From Pseudoflavonifractor gallinarum (lineage in GTDB: Bacteria; Bacillota; Clostridia; Oscillospirales; Oscillospiraceae): a stretch of 64,000 nt of DNA. The notes beneath the pieces were generated by a model. It did no database searches. It was not told where the DNA came from and saw nothing but the letters and a program-made list of their open reading frames with translations. The position numbers and the translations under genes are program-made. Numbering within the stretch: the first letter of the stretch is position 1; every line of letters starts with the position of its first letter. This document shows, piece after piece, positions 27,864 to 36,425 of the stretch. Location: assembly GCF_014982855.1 (NCBI RefSeq), contig NZ_JADCKF010000002.1, forward strand, positions 297,555 through 361,554, in the 5' to 3' direction.

Positions 27864-29054
27864 ATGGTGAAAGAGCTGTACATACCGGACGGCGTGCGGA
27901 GGTGCCGGGACCGCCTGTGGGAGGCGGGGTGGCCCACCTATCCGGTGGGCGGATGTGTCCGGGATCTGCTCCTGGGACGGACGCCGGGCGATTTTGACCT
28001 GACCACGGCGGCACGGCCCGAGACCGTGATGGCCCTCTTTCCCCGCACCGTCCCCACGGGCATGCGCCACGGGACGGTCACCGTGCTCACCGGGGACGGG
28101 CCGGTGGAGATCACCACCTTCCGGCGGGAGAGCGGCTATACCGACGGGCGCCACCCGGGCGAGGTGCGCTTTGACGCCACGCTGGAGGAGGATCTGGCCC
28201 GGCGGGATTTTACCATCAATGCCATGGCTCTGGCCCCGGACGGAGGGGTGATCGACCCCTTCGGCGGACGGCAGGATCTGGAGCGGGAGCTCATCCGGTG
28301 CGTGGGAGAGCCGGAGAAGCGCTTTACCGAGGACGCCCTGCGGATGTTCCGGGGGGTGCGCTTTGCGGCCCAGCTGGGGTTTGAGCTCCAGACCGACACG
28401 GCGCGGGGCATCTGGCGGTGTGCGGCGCTGGCCGAAGTGCTCTCCCATGAGCGGGTGCGGGGAGAGCTGGAGAAAATCTTGTGCTCTCCCCGGCCGGGAT
28501 GGGCCCGGATGCTCTTTGACACCGGGCTGATGCGGCGGTACGGGTGCATCCCCCGGGGGGCCTTCGTCACCCTGAGCCGTCTGCCCCGGACGCCGGAGGC
28601 CCGCTGGGCGGGCTTCTGCGCCGTGGTGGGAGAGGAGGGGCCCTCCCTGTTGGAGACGCTGCGCCTGGAGAGAAAGACCATCCGGGCCTGTGCCGACGGA
28701 TTCCGGCTGTGGAAGGCGGGACTGCCCCAGACCGACGAGGCATGGCGGCGCGCCCTGTGGGAGTATGGCGTCGACGGAGCCCGGGCCGGAGCCTGGATGG
28801 GCGACTGGGAGGGGCGTGAGAGCTCCCCTGCGCTGGAGCAGGTGCTCCGCCGGGGGGATTGCTGGAGCGTGAAGGAACTGGCCCTGTCCGGGCAGGACCT
28901 GGCGGCCCTGGGCTACCGGGGGAAGGACATCGGCGCGGCCCAGCGGCAGCTGCTGGACCACGTACTGGAAGACCCCTCTGCCAATACGCCGGAGCGGCTG
29001 CGGGCCTATCTGAGCGAGACATCCGAGACAATCGAGGAGGATACGACATGCTGA
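27864..29054 (+). CDS. CCA tRNA nucleotidyltransferase / poly(A) polymerase family
   Basis: 396 aa class II nucleotidyltransferase. The catalytic head has YPVGGCVRDLLLGRTPGDFDL with the two metal-binding aspartates, then EITTFRRESGY, RRDFTINAMA and DPFGGRQDLE, followed by the neck motif FTEDALRMFRGVRFAAQLGF. These are shared by CCA-adding enzymes and PcnB-type poly(A) polymerases. In Clostridia such genes usually encode the tRNA CCA-adding enzyme. The C-terminal body is shorter or more divergent than in Bacillus Cca, and no HD domain is obvious. GGGGTGG precedes the ATG. It overlaps the next gene by 7 nt, implying coupled translation. Confidence 0.87.
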   Translation: MVKELYIPDGVRRCRDRLWEAGWPTYPVGGCVRDLLLGRTPGDFDLTTAARPETVMALFPRTVPTGMRHGTVTVLTGDGPVEITTFRRESGYTDGRHPGEVRFDATLEEDLARRDFTINAMALAPDGGVIDPFGGRQDLERELIRCVGEPEKRFTEDALRMFRGVRFAAQLGFELQTDTARGIWRCAALAEVLSHERVRGELEKILCSPRPGWARMLFDTGLMRRYGCIPRGAFVTLSRLPRTPEARWAGFCAVVGEEGPSLLETLRLERKTIRACADGFRLWKAGLPQTDEAWRRALWEYGVDGARAGAWMGDWEGRESSPALEQVLRRGDCWSVKELALSGQDLAALGYRGKDIGAAQRQLLDHVLEDPSANTPERLRAYLSETSETIEEDTTC

Positions 29055-29428
29055 CCTTGCATACCGAGGGGGAGGGGATCGCCCTGACCCTGACGGCCCA
29101 GAGCATGGGCCGGGACTGGAACGTGACCATCACCGGAGGGGAGGTTCCCCATCTGGGCGCGGCGGCGCTGGGCGCGCCCTACCGCCATCCGGACGGGAGC
29201 ATCGGCTCCAGCGCGTCGGTGCTGGTCCTGCCCAGCCATAAGGAGGACGGCGTGGTGAAAAAGGCCGCCGAGCGGCTGGCCAAGCGGCTGGACTGCGCGG
29301 TCCTGGTGAGCGGCGGCATCCATGTGGACGGCATCACGCCGGAACAGATCGGCGCGGTAGTCGCCCTGGTCGGAGCGGCTGTGGATCGGCTGGCAGAGCA
29401 GATGGAGCAGGAAGCGAACAGAGCGTAA
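29048..29428 (+). CDS. Small LpdD-like (prenylated-flavin chaperone-type) protein
   Basis: 126 aa with no transmembrane segments. The MGRDWNVTITGGEVPHLGAA and GGIHVDGITPEQI stretches resemble the LpdD-type family, small proteins linked to UbiD-like (prenylated FMN) decarboxylases and sometimes annotated as amino acid decarboxylases. No decarboxylase gene is present here, so the role is unclear and the assignment rests on recalled similarity only. The start at 29048 overlaps the last 7 nt of the preceding gene, with GAGGAGG at 29034-29040 as ribosome site. It is followed by a strong terminator. Confidence 0.55.
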   Translation: MLTLHTEGEGIALTLTAQSMGRDWNVTITGGEVPHLGAAALGAPYRHPDGSIGSSASVLVLPSHKEDGVVKKAAERLAKRLDCAVLVSGGIHVDGITPEQIGAVVALVGAAVDRLAEQMEQEANRA

Positions 29429-29430
29429 AA

Positions 29431-29464
29431 AGGTGCCGCCCGGAGGTTCGGGCGGCACCTTTTT
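29431..29464 (+). terminator. Intrinsic terminator of the nucleotidyltransferase/LpdD-like operon
   Basis: AGGTGCCGCCCG (29431-29442) and CGGGCGGCACCT (29449-29460) with a GAGGTT loop. It is flanked by A and T runs, so it could work in both directions. Confidence 0.93.
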
Positions 29465-29509
29465 GGGCGGAGAGAGACGAAATGACGCAAAAAATTTACA
29501 GATTTGTAC

Positions 29510-29537
29510 TTGATATCGGAAATGGATTCCGTATCAT
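29510..29537 (+). promoter_or_regulatory. Probable promoter of the aryl-sulfate sulfotransferase gene
   Basis: TTGATA (29510-29515), 16 nt, TATCAT (29532-29537), about 60 nt before the ATG, in an AT-rich gap after the upstream terminator. Confidence 0.55.
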
Positions 29538-29595
29538 TGAAAGATAGAAATTTACCTCAGGTCCGGTGAGCGGACCGCCAAGGAGCGAGTGTACC

Positions 29596-31347
29596 ATGAC
29601 AAAAAAACGAGCGATCCTGCTGATCGGAGGAGGGATCCTGCTGGTTGCCGGTATTTTGCTGGGGTGTAAGCTGGCGGTGGATTCTTTTCTGGGCGCGGAG
29701 ATGAGCAGCCGGGACAGCTGGGATATCGCGGTGGGAGAGCATATCTACACCAGTGAAGAGCGGGGGATCGAGGTCTATACGGCGCCCTGCGAGGCCAGCA
29801 TCCCGGTGGTGCAGATGGTGCCCGAGGAGTATGAGCAGGAGGGCTTCACCTACTATGACGAGGCGGTACAGCAGCGTTTGGCCCAGCATCTGCTGGAACT
29901 CATCCAGCAGGAGGCGCATGAGATCGGGGAGCCGCTGGCGGTGCTCAATCCTTTCGGTACGGGCTCCAACGGACTGCTGCTGTGTTTTGACACCGGGGAG
30001 AAGACCCAGATCCGCTATACGGTCCATACCACCAGCGCGGATGATCCCGACTTTACCGCGACGGCCAAGAGCGGAAAGGAGGCCTACACGGACCGCCACT
30101 GCTTTTTGCTGATCGGTCTGGTCCCGGGGGAGACCAACCAGGTCACTCTGGAGGCGGTGGACGAGCGGGGGGAGGTACAGGAGTCGGCCACATTTACGGT
30201 GGCGATGCCGGACGCCCTCTCGGGCTATGATACCCGCCTGGACGCTACCGGCCAGGCGGAGGGAGAGGCCCTCTCCGACGGGCTCTTCTATGCCACGGGG
30301 ATCGGAGATTATTACGGCTACACCTTCTTCTTTGACAATGAGGGGGTCCTGCGGTATGAGATGGTGCTGGAGGGCTATCACTCCGACCGCTTCCTGTGGG
30401 AGGAGCGGGGATTCTACACCTGTGTGGGCAGCCGGAAGATCGCCCTTCTCAATCCGCTGGGCCAGGCGGTGCGGGTCTATGATCTGGGACAGTATGAGCT
30501 CCACCACGACATCAACTGGGGGCCGGACGGGACCATCCTCGCCCTGGTGACCGATACGGAGCAGGAGACCACGATGGACGTGGTCATCGAGATCGATCTG
30601 GAGAGCGGCGCGGTGACCGAGCGGGTGGATTTTTCCGAGCTGATGGACTCCTACTGTCAGAGCACCCGGCCGATCAGCGCCACAGACCCCTTTTTCTGGC
30701 AGGCAGGGGAGCGGGACTGGCTGCACCTGAATTCCATCCAGTATCTGGAGGAGAGCGACAGCATCGTGGTCAGCTCCCGGGAGACCTCCACCATTCTGCA
30801 GGTCACGGGCCTTCAGACCGAGCCGGTCCTCACCGCGCTCATCGGAGACCCGGACTTCTGGGCGGGCACAGAGTATGAGAGTCTGTGCTATCAGCCGGAG
30901 GGGGACTTTGTCTTCCAGTATGGACAGCACGATGTGGAACGGGTGGAGGATGAGAGCCTGCCGGAGGGCGTGTACCTTCTGCGCATGTACAACAACAACT
31001 ACTGGGGGCTGAGCACCCGGGACGGCTATGAGCCGGAGCTGGACGAGAGTGTGGGCACGTCCCTGACAGACGGGGCGGGCGTATCCTCCTACATCTACTA
31101 CTACCGGGTGGACGAGACAAACCGGACCTTTGCTCTGGTGGAGTCCATCCCGCTGGTCTACTCCAGCATCGTGTCCAATGTCCAGGAGGTGGGGGAGCAC
31201 TATGTGTTCAACAGCGGCGTGGCCCATACCTTTGGCGAGTGCGATAGGGAGGGAAATGTACTGCGCTCCTTCTCCTACCCGTGTATGATGAACGGATACC
31301 GGGTCATGAAAGACAGCTTCACCGGCTTCTGGTTTGAGGCGTCCTGA
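29596..31347 (+). CDS. Aryl-sulfate sulfotransferase (AssT family), membrane-anchored
   Basis: 583 aa. PAPS-independent enzyme that moves sulfate from one phenolic sulfate to another phenol. The N-terminal hydrophobic segment (residues ~5-24) ends in LLGC, so the protein is either membrane-anchored or a lipoprotein and works outside the cell. An N-terminal beta domain (~45-210) is followed by the propeller. Conserved active-site positions fit the known AssT pattern: a His pair in LHHDIN near residue 302, H377 in LHLNSI, R395 in SSRETS (18 residues apart, as in E. coli H356/R374) and the catalytic-type H445 in YGQHDVE. AAGGAG at 29580-29585 sets the start. It is monocistronic; no dsbL/dsbI partners are adjacent. 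Confidence 0.85.
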   Translation: MTKKRAILLIGGGILLVAGILLGCKLAVDSFLGAEMSSRDSWDIAVGEHIYTSEERGIEVYTAPCEASIPVVQMVPEEYEQEGFTYYDEAVQQRLAQHLLELIQQEAHEIGEPLAVLNPFGTGSNGLLLCFDTGEKTQIRYTVHTTSADDPDFTATAKSGKEAYTDRHCFLLIGLVPGETNQVTLEAVDERGEVQESATFTVAMPDALSGYDTRLDATGQAEGEALSDGLFYATGIGDYYGYTFFFDNEGVLRYEMVLEGYHSDRFLWEERGFYTCVGSRKIALLNPLGQAVRVYDLGQYELHHDINWGPDGTILALVTDTEQETTMDVVIEIDLESGAVTERVDFSELMDSYCQSTRPISATDPFFWQAGERDWLHLNSIQYLEESDSIVVSSRETSTILQVTGLQTEPVLTALIGDPDFWAGTEYESLCYQPEGDFVFQYGQHDVERVEDESLPEGVYLLRMYNNNYWGLSTRDGYEPELDESVGTSLTDGAGVSSYIYYYRVDETNRTFALVESIPLVYSSIVSNVQEVGEHYVFNSGVAHTFGECDREGNVLRSFSYPCMMNGYRVMKDSFTGFWFEAS

Positions 31348-31364
31348 GTGAGCGGCAGAATACA

Positions 31365-31403
31365 GGGTGTGCGTCCGGAGAAGATCCGGATGCACACCCT
31401 TTT
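31365..31403 (+). terminator. Intrinsic terminator of the sulfotransferase gene
   Basis: GGGTGTGCGTCCGG (31365-31378) pairs with CCGGATGCACACCC (31386-31399, one G-U pair), then TTTT. Confidence 0.9.
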
Positions 31404-31467
31404 CGTTGGGACAGGCAATTCCGAGCGGGGCGGCGCATAAAGTAGTCGGGAACAGGAGGGCGTTGCC

Positions 31468-31749
31468 ATGGCAGGGAAGCGAAAAAAGGAGAGCGTTCTG
31501 GAGCGGACCGCCCAGGTCTTTGATCTGCCCGGCGATCTGGTGGCGGGACTGCCCCGGATGGAGCTGATCGGTGACCGGGAGCTGCGGATGGAGAATCACC
31601 GGGGGATTCTGGCCTATGGGTCGGAGGAGATCCATATTTCCGGAGGAAAACTCATCCTGAAAGTGCGGGGCGAGGGGTTGGAGCTGCGTTCCATGAACGC
31701 CGGAGAGCTGCTCATCACCGGACAGATCCGGGCCGTGGAGCTGGATTAG
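31468..31749 (+). CDS. yqfC: Sporulation protein YqfC (YabP/YqfC family)
   Basis: 93 aa, typical of the YabP/YqfC family. LPRMELIGDRELRMENHRGILAYG and EEIHISGGKLILKVRGEGLELRSM are the family core. In Bacillus yqfC is a sigma-E-controlled gene expressed in the mother cell. An AGGAGGG site at 31455-31461 precedes the ATG. It starts the conserved yqfC-yqfD-phoH-ybeY-era series and lies 10 nt before yqfD. Its presence supports a spore-forming Firmicutes host. Confidence 0.93.
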   Translation: MAGKRKKESVLERTAQVFDLPGDLVAGLPRMELIGDRELRMENHRGILAYGSEEIHISGGKLILKVRGEGLELRSMNAGELLITGQIRAVELD

Positions 31750-31759
31750 GAGGAAGTGG

Positions 31760-33010
31760 ATGAAAAAAGTGGTCAATTTCCTCCGGGGCAGCGTGGAGGT
31801 GGAGGCCCAGGGGGCCTTTCCGGAGCGGTTTCTCAACCTGTGTGCCCAGCGCGGAGTGTCCTTCTGGGGGGTAGAATGGGTGGAGAGTACCGCCGTGCGG
31901 CTCAAAGTGCCCCGGCAGGAGCGCGGCGACCTGGAGGACCTGGCGGTCCGGTCCGGATGCACTCTCTCCGAGGTGGAGCGGGGCGGGCTGCCCACCTTTT
32001 TGGAGCGCTTCCGCAGGCGGTACGCCCTCTTGGCCGGACTGGCCCTGTCGCTGCTGGCGGTCCTCCTGATGACCCAGTTTGTGCTGGTGGTGGATGTCTC
32101 GGGCAATACCGAGGTGCCGTCGGCCACGATTTTGTCCACCCTGCGCCGTCTGGGGGTGCGCCCCGGGGCCTTTGGTCCGGCGCTGGAGATCAACTACATC
32201 GAGCAGCGGGCGCTGCTGGAGCTGGAAGGCATCTCGTGGATGTCCATCAACCTCCACGGGGCCCGGGCCGAGGTGCTGGTGCGGGAGCGGGTCAAGGCCC
32301 CAGAGCTGGTGGACGAGAGCGAGCATGGAGACATCATCGCCGAGACCGACGGCGTCATCACCCGCCTGGAGGTCCTCGCCGGAGAGACCGAGCGCAAGGT
32401 GGGGGAGCCGGTGGCCGCGGGGGACGTGCTCATCCAGGGAAATGTGCTGCTGGAGGGGCCCATGTACAGCGAACAGGACGTGGGCTGGCAGCAGGTCCGG
32501 GCCCAGGGACGGGTGGAGGCACAGACCTGGCGCACCCTTCAGGCCACCATTCCGCTCACGGCCCAGGTCAAGGAGTACACCGGGCGGGAGACCGGACGCT
32601 GGTTTCTCACCATTCTGGGAAAACGCATCAATTTTTACCGAAAGAGTGGAATTTCCTTCCCACAGTATGATAAAATAAGCAGTACTTGGAATGCGGGGAG
32701 CGGAATGGATCTGGCTCTCCCTCTGAGCCTGGGCCGGGAGACCATGCGGGAATACACGCTCACCCCGGCAGAAGTGGACCTGGCTGCCGCCCAAGAGATG
32801 CTGGAGGCGCAGCTGGAGCGGGCTCTCACGGAACAGATCGAAGGAGGAAGCATCACGCGGACCGAGTATACCGCCGTTGTGACGGATGAGATGCTGACCG
32901 TCACCCTCCGGGCGGAGTGCACAGAAGAGATCGGACGGTTCGTACCCTTTGACGAGCCTGGATACCAGACCCGCCTGCCGGCGGGAAGAGGAGACGAAAC
33001 AAATTCATGA
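31760..33010 (+). CDS. yqfD: Sporulation protein YqfD
   Basis: 416 aa. Single-pass membrane protein required for sporulation in Bacillus. Residues 1-75 form a small N-terminal domain, a membrane segment lies at ~92-112 (LLAGLALSLLAVLLMTQF), and the rest is extracytoplasmic with the ISWMSINLHGARAEVLVRER stretch and the GDVLIQGNV segment typical of YqfD. The last codons overlap phoH by 4 nt (ATGA), implying coupled translation. Confidence 0.93.
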   Translation: MKKVVNFLRGSVEVEAQGAFPERFLNLCAQRGVSFWGVEWVESTAVRLKVPRQERGDLEDLAVRSGCTLSEVERGGLPTFLERFRRRYALLAGLALSLLAVLLMTQFVLVVDVSGNTEVPSATILSTLRRLGVRPGAFGPALEINYIEQRALLELEGISWMSINLHGARAEVLVRERVKAPELVDESEHGDIIAETDGVITRLEVLAGETERKVGEPVAAGDVLIQGNVLLEGPMYSEQDVGWQQVRAQGRVEAQTWRTLQATIPLTAQVKEYTGRETGRWFLTILGKRINFYRKSGISFPQYDKISSTWNAGSGMDLALPLSLGRETMREYTLTPAEVDLAAAQEMLEAQLERALTEQIEGGSITRTEYTAVVTDEMLTVTLRAECTEEIGRFVPFDEPGYQTRLPAGRGDETNS

Positions 33011-33981
33011 TCGAACACACCATCAACATCGAACGGATGGAGGAGGCCATCAATATCTTTGGCTCCTTCGATGAAAATATCAAGCTGATCGAGCAGGAGC
33101 TGGGGGTGACGGTGCTCAACCGGGACTCCCAGCTCAAGGTGACCGGCGAGGCCGAGGCCGTCATGTACGGCGTGAAGGCCATCGAGGGCCTGCTCACCCT
33201 TTCGGCCAAGGGGGAGTCCATCAACGAGCAGAATGTGCGCTACATCATCAATCTGGTGCGGGCGGGCAATGAGGACAAGATCGGCATCCTGGCCAAGGAC
33301 GTGCTCTGCGTCACCGCAAAGGGAAAGCCCATCAAGCCCAAGACCCTGGGCCAGAAGCGGTATGTGGAGGCCATCAAGAAGAATACCATCACCCTGGGCA
33401 TCGGCCCGGCGGGCACCGGCAAGACCTATCTGGCGGTGGCCGCCGCGGTGGCCGCCTTCCGGGACAAGCAGGTCAACCGCATCATCCTGACCCGCCCGGC
33501 CGTGGAGGCGGGGGAGCGGCTGGGCTTCCTGCCCGGCGATCTCCAGTCCAAGGTAGACCCCTACCTGCGCCCGCTGTACGACGCCCTCTTCGACATGCTG
33601 GGGCCGGAGAACTATCAGAAATATGTGGAGCGGGGCAACATCGAGGTGGCCCCCCTGGCCTATATGCGCGGCCGGACCCTGGATGACTCCTTCATCATCC
33701 TGGACGAGGCACAGAACACCAGCCGGGAGCAGATGAAGATGTTCCTGACCCGGTTGGGCTTCGGCTCCAAGATCGTCATCACCGGCGACATCACCCAGAT
33801 CGACCTGCCCACCGACAAGGTCAGCGGTCTGAAGGAGGCCATGCGGGTGCTCAAGGGCGTGCAGGACATCGAGATCTGCAAGCTCAATGAGGGAGACGTG
33901 GTGCGCCATGTGATCGTACAGCGCATCATCAAGGCCTATGAAGAGGATGAAAACCGCCGCAACGCCCGGCGGGACAAGTAA
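33007..33981 (+). CDS. phoH: PhoH-family ATPase/RNA helicase-like protein
   Basis: 324 aa, full length. N-terminal region with an INEQNVRYIINLV stretch, then the PhoH P-loop domain with Walker A GPAGTGKTYLAVAAA (~residue 136) and Walker B SFIILDEAQNTSREQMKMFLTRLG. PhoH proteins bind ATP and are linked to RNA metabolism. Fixed gene order with ybeY and era points to ribosome or RNA maturation. The start overlaps yqfD; AGAGGAGA at ~32986-32994 serves as ribosome site. Confidence 0.95.
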   Translation: MIEHTINIERMEEAINIFGSFDENIKLIEQELGVTVLNRDSQLKVTGEAEAVMYGVKAIEGLLTLSAKGESINEQNVRYIINLVRAGNEDKIGILAKDVLCVTAKGKPIKPKTLGQKRYVEAIKKNTITLGIGPAGTGKTYLAVAAAVAAFRDKQVNRIILTRPAVEAGERLGFLPGDLQSKVDPYLRPLYDALFDMLGPENYQKYVERGNIEVAPLAYMRGRTLDDSFIILDEAQNTSREQMKMFLTRLGFGSKIVITGDITQIDLPTDKVSGLKEAMRVLKGVQDIEICKLNEGDVVRHVIVQRIIKAYEEDENRRNARRDK

Positions 33982-34011
33982 CGGGAAGCGCCGCACGAGG
34001 GGGAGAAGCAG

Positions 34012-34524
34012 ATGGAACATCAGATCATCATTGAGACCGAGGTAGAGGGCGTCGAGGCCTTTGCCGACGCCCTGCGGGAGGTCATCCCGGCCGCACTGGA
34101 GGCGGAGGGAGTGGGGCTTCCCTGTGAGGTGGACGTGCTCTTCACCGACGACGAGGGCATCCACCAGATCAATCTGGAGCAGCGGGATGTGGACCGCGCC
34201 ACCGACGTGCTCTCCTTTCCCATGTTCGAGTTCACGCCGGGGGAGCCTCCCACGCCGGAGGACGAGGACCTGCTGGACCCGGGCAGCGAGGTGCTCCCCC
34301 TGGGAGACATGGTACTCTCGGTAGACCACATCAAGGCCCAGGCCGCGGAGTTCGGCCACAGTGAGCGAAGGGAGCTCTGCTATCTGGCGGTCCACTCGGT
34401 GCTCCACCTGCTGGGCTACGACCATCTGGACGAAGGCCCCCAGAAGAAGCAGATGCGGGAGCGGGAGGAGGCCATCCTGGGCGCGCTGGGTATCACCCGG
34501 GAGGAGGACCATGGCGCAGAATAA
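34012..34524 (+). CDS. ybeY: Endoribonuclease/rRNA maturation factor YbeY
   Basis: 170 aa. Zinc-dependent protein needed for 16S rRNA 3' maturation and ribosome quality control. The metal motif HSVLHLLGYDH near residues 128-138 carries the three histidines. The RATDVLSFPMFE segment is also characteristic. It is 30 nt after phoH and overlaps the following lipoprotein gene by 14 nt. Confidence 0.95.
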   Translation: MEHQIIIETEVEGVEAFADALREVIPAALEAEGVGLPCEVDVLFTDDEGIHQINLEQRDVDRATDVLSFPMFEFTPGEPPTPEDEDLLDPGSEVLPLGDMVLSVDHIKAQAAEFGHSERRELCYLAVHSVLHLLGYDHLDEGPQKKQMREREEAILGALGITREEDHGAE

Positions 34525-35263
34525 GTGGCCCCTGGCGCTGAGCGCCGCGGTACTGCTGACCGGCCTGTGCGCCTGCGCGGCCCCGGAGTCTGTACCCACG
34601 CCCACCCCGGAGGCCGCCGAGGATCCGGAGCAGGAAGCGGTGCGGTGGCTCTCCGACGAGAACCACCGGGCCTTCGCGGTAGGGGACTTCTGGGTCACCC
34701 TGAACCATATCGAGGAGGACAAGTCCTGCATCCAGGTGTGGGACCCCACCGATCTGTCCGCCCCCCTCCAGACCATGGAGCAGACGCTGGAGACCCCCTA
34801 CTTTTTCGGCGTGAGCGAGGTGGCGGACGCTAATTTTGACGGATACCCGGACTTCGGATGTCTGTACTTTATGGGCAATCAGCCCACCTACTGGAACTAC
34901 TGGCTCTGGGACCCGGAAGCGGGAGAATTTGTGGAGGAGCCCGCCCTGGCGGAGGTCTGCGCACCGGAGTTTGACGCAGCCGGGCAGGTGGTGCGCAGTT
35001 ATACCCGGGGCGGCTATGCCGGGCTGGTGGGGACCCACGCCTTCTACCGCTGGGAGGAGGGCGAGCTGGTGTGCGTCCGCCGCACGGACAGCAGCGTCAT
35101 CCCCGGCGCGACGGAGGAACAGGACCGGGTATTGCTGACCGTGGAGGACCGGATCGACGGGAAGCTCACCCCGGTGGTCCGGGCGGAGTACACCGTGGAC
35201 AGCCGGGGGTGGTTCCCGGTGGAAGAGGCCTGGCAGGATCTCGCTTATCACGGAGAATCCTAA
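34511..35263 (+). CDS. Putative lipoprotein with XAC2610/VCBS-like fold
   Basis: 250 aa. The N-terminus is a lipoprotein signal with lipobox LCAC (Cys ~20), then a Pro/Thr/Glu linker. The body contains VADANFDGYPDFGCL, an FG-GAP/VCBS-like calcium loop found in XAC2610-type extracellular proteins, followed by WNYWLWDPEAGEF. GAGGAGG directly precedes the ATG, inside the end of ybeY, so translation is probably coupled. In relatives this slot between ybeY and era usually holds dgkA and/or cdd. No function can be assigned. Confidence 0.75.
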   Translation: MAQNKWPLALSAAVLLTGLCACAAPESVPTPTPEAAEDPEQEAVRWLSDENHRAFAVGDFWVTLNHIEEDKSCIQVWDPTDLSAPLQTMEQTLETPYFFGVSEVADANFDGYPDFGCLYFMGNQPTYWNYWLWDPEAGEFVEEPALAEVCAPEFDAAGQVVRSYTRGGYAGLVGTHAFYRWEEGELVCVRRTDSSVIPGATEEQDRVLLTVEDRIDGKLTPVVRAEYTVDSRGWFPVEEAWQDLAYHGES

Positions 35264-35296
35264 CATAAATATGCTCAAGAAAGTTGAGGATAACCT

Positions 35297-36193
35297 ATGG
35301 AAATCAAAAAATCGGGCATGATATCGATCGTGGGACGGCCCAACGTGGGCAAGTCCACTCTGACCAACGCCTTGGTGGGCGAGAAGATCGCCATTGTCAC
35401 CAACAAGCCCCAGACCACCCGCAACCGCATCTGCGCTGTGGTCAACCGGAACGACTGCCAGTTCGTCTTTATGGATACCCCGGGCCTGCACAAGGCCCGC
35501 ACCAAGCTGGGTGACTACATGGTGAAGGTGGTCAAGGACAGCGTGGCTGATGTGGACGCGGTGTGTCTCATCGTGGAGCCCATTCCCCACGTGGGAGGAC
35601 CGGAGGAGGAGCTCATCGGGCGCATCAAGAGCCTGGGCGTCCCCTCGGTGCTCATCATCAACAAGATCGATACCGTGGAGAAGGAGGAGCTGCTGGCCGT
35701 CATGCAGACCTACGCTGCGGCCCACGAGTTCAACGCCATCCTGCCCATCTCCGCCAAAAACGGCGAGGGAGTGGAAGAGGTGCTGGACGTGCTCGCCCAG
35801 TTCCTGCCGGAGGGACCCCAGCTCTTCCCCGAGGACATGGTCACCGACCAGCCCGAGCGGCAGGTCTGTGCCGAGATCATCCGGGAGAAGCTCCTGCTGT
35901 GCCTGGACAAGGAGATCCCCCACGGCACCGCCGTGGAGCTCATCCGCTTTGCCGAGCGGGAGCGGGACGGCGTCATCGAGATCGACGCCACCATCTACTG
36001 TGAGAAGGACAGCCACAAGGGCATCATCATCGGCAAGGGGGGCGCCATGCTCAAGAAGATCTCCACCCTGGCCCGGCAGGATATCGAGCGCTTCATGGGC
36101 GCCAAGGTGTACCTCCAGACCTGGGTGAAGGTGAAGGAGGACTGGCGGGACAACCTGAATTTGATCCATAATTTTGGATATAAAGACGAGTGA
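35297..36193 (+). CDS. era: GTPase Era
   Basis: 298 aa. Essential GTPase that binds 16S rRNA and assists 30S assembly. G1 GRPNVGKSTL near residue 14, the QTTRNRI switch, G3 DTPGLHKARTKLGDYM and G4 NKID are present. The C-terminal KH domain carries the GKGGAMLKKI RNA-binding loop. The ATG at 35297 follows GTTGAGGA. Confidence 0.97.
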   Translation: MEIKKSGMISIVGRPNVGKSTLTNALVGEKIAIVTNKPQTTRNRICAVVNRNDCQFVFMDTPGLHKARTKLGDYMVKVVKDSVADVDAVCLIVEPIPHVGGPEEELIGRIKSLGVPSVLIINKIDTVEKEELLAVMQTYAAAHEFNAILPISAKNGEGVEEVLDVLAQFLPEGPQLFPEDMVTDQPERQVCAEIIREKLLLCLDKEIPHGTAVELIRFAERERDGVIEIDATIYCEKDSHKGIIIGKGGAMLKKISTLARQDIERFMGAKVYLQTWVKVKEDWRDNLNLIHNFGYKDE

Positions 36194-36262
36194 CCATAAA
36201 ATTTACCGCTTATAAATCCACGCGTCCTCAGCCAAGCTAACCGTGAAAAGGGGGCTTGCGCC

Positions 36263-36379
36263 ATGGACAGCGAGACCTTGTGGGAACTCTTCTGGGCCAC
36301 CGGCCTGCCGGAGGCCGCCGCGCTGGCGGAGTATCTCCGGCACAGCGAGGAGGAGGCCCAAAACGATAAGACCGCCTGA
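36263..36379 (+). CDS. YqzL-like small protein between era and recO
   Basis: 38 codons; the product starts MDSETLWELFWATGLPEAAA and ends in an acidic helix. Bacillus and many Clostridia carry a short yqzL gene exactly between era and recO, whose product starts with a similar aromatic LFW..TG segment, and this one fits in both place and sequence. AAAAGGGGG at 36247-36254 is a good ribosome site. Function unknown in the family. Small size lowers certainty, but position plus sequence make it likely real. Confidence 0.7.
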   Translation: MDSETLWELFWATGLPEAAALAEYLRHSEEEAQNDKTA

Positions 36380-36425
36380 GGCGGCGGGGGGACTTGTCCC
36401 CCTTACATAGAATGGGGAAAGGGAC

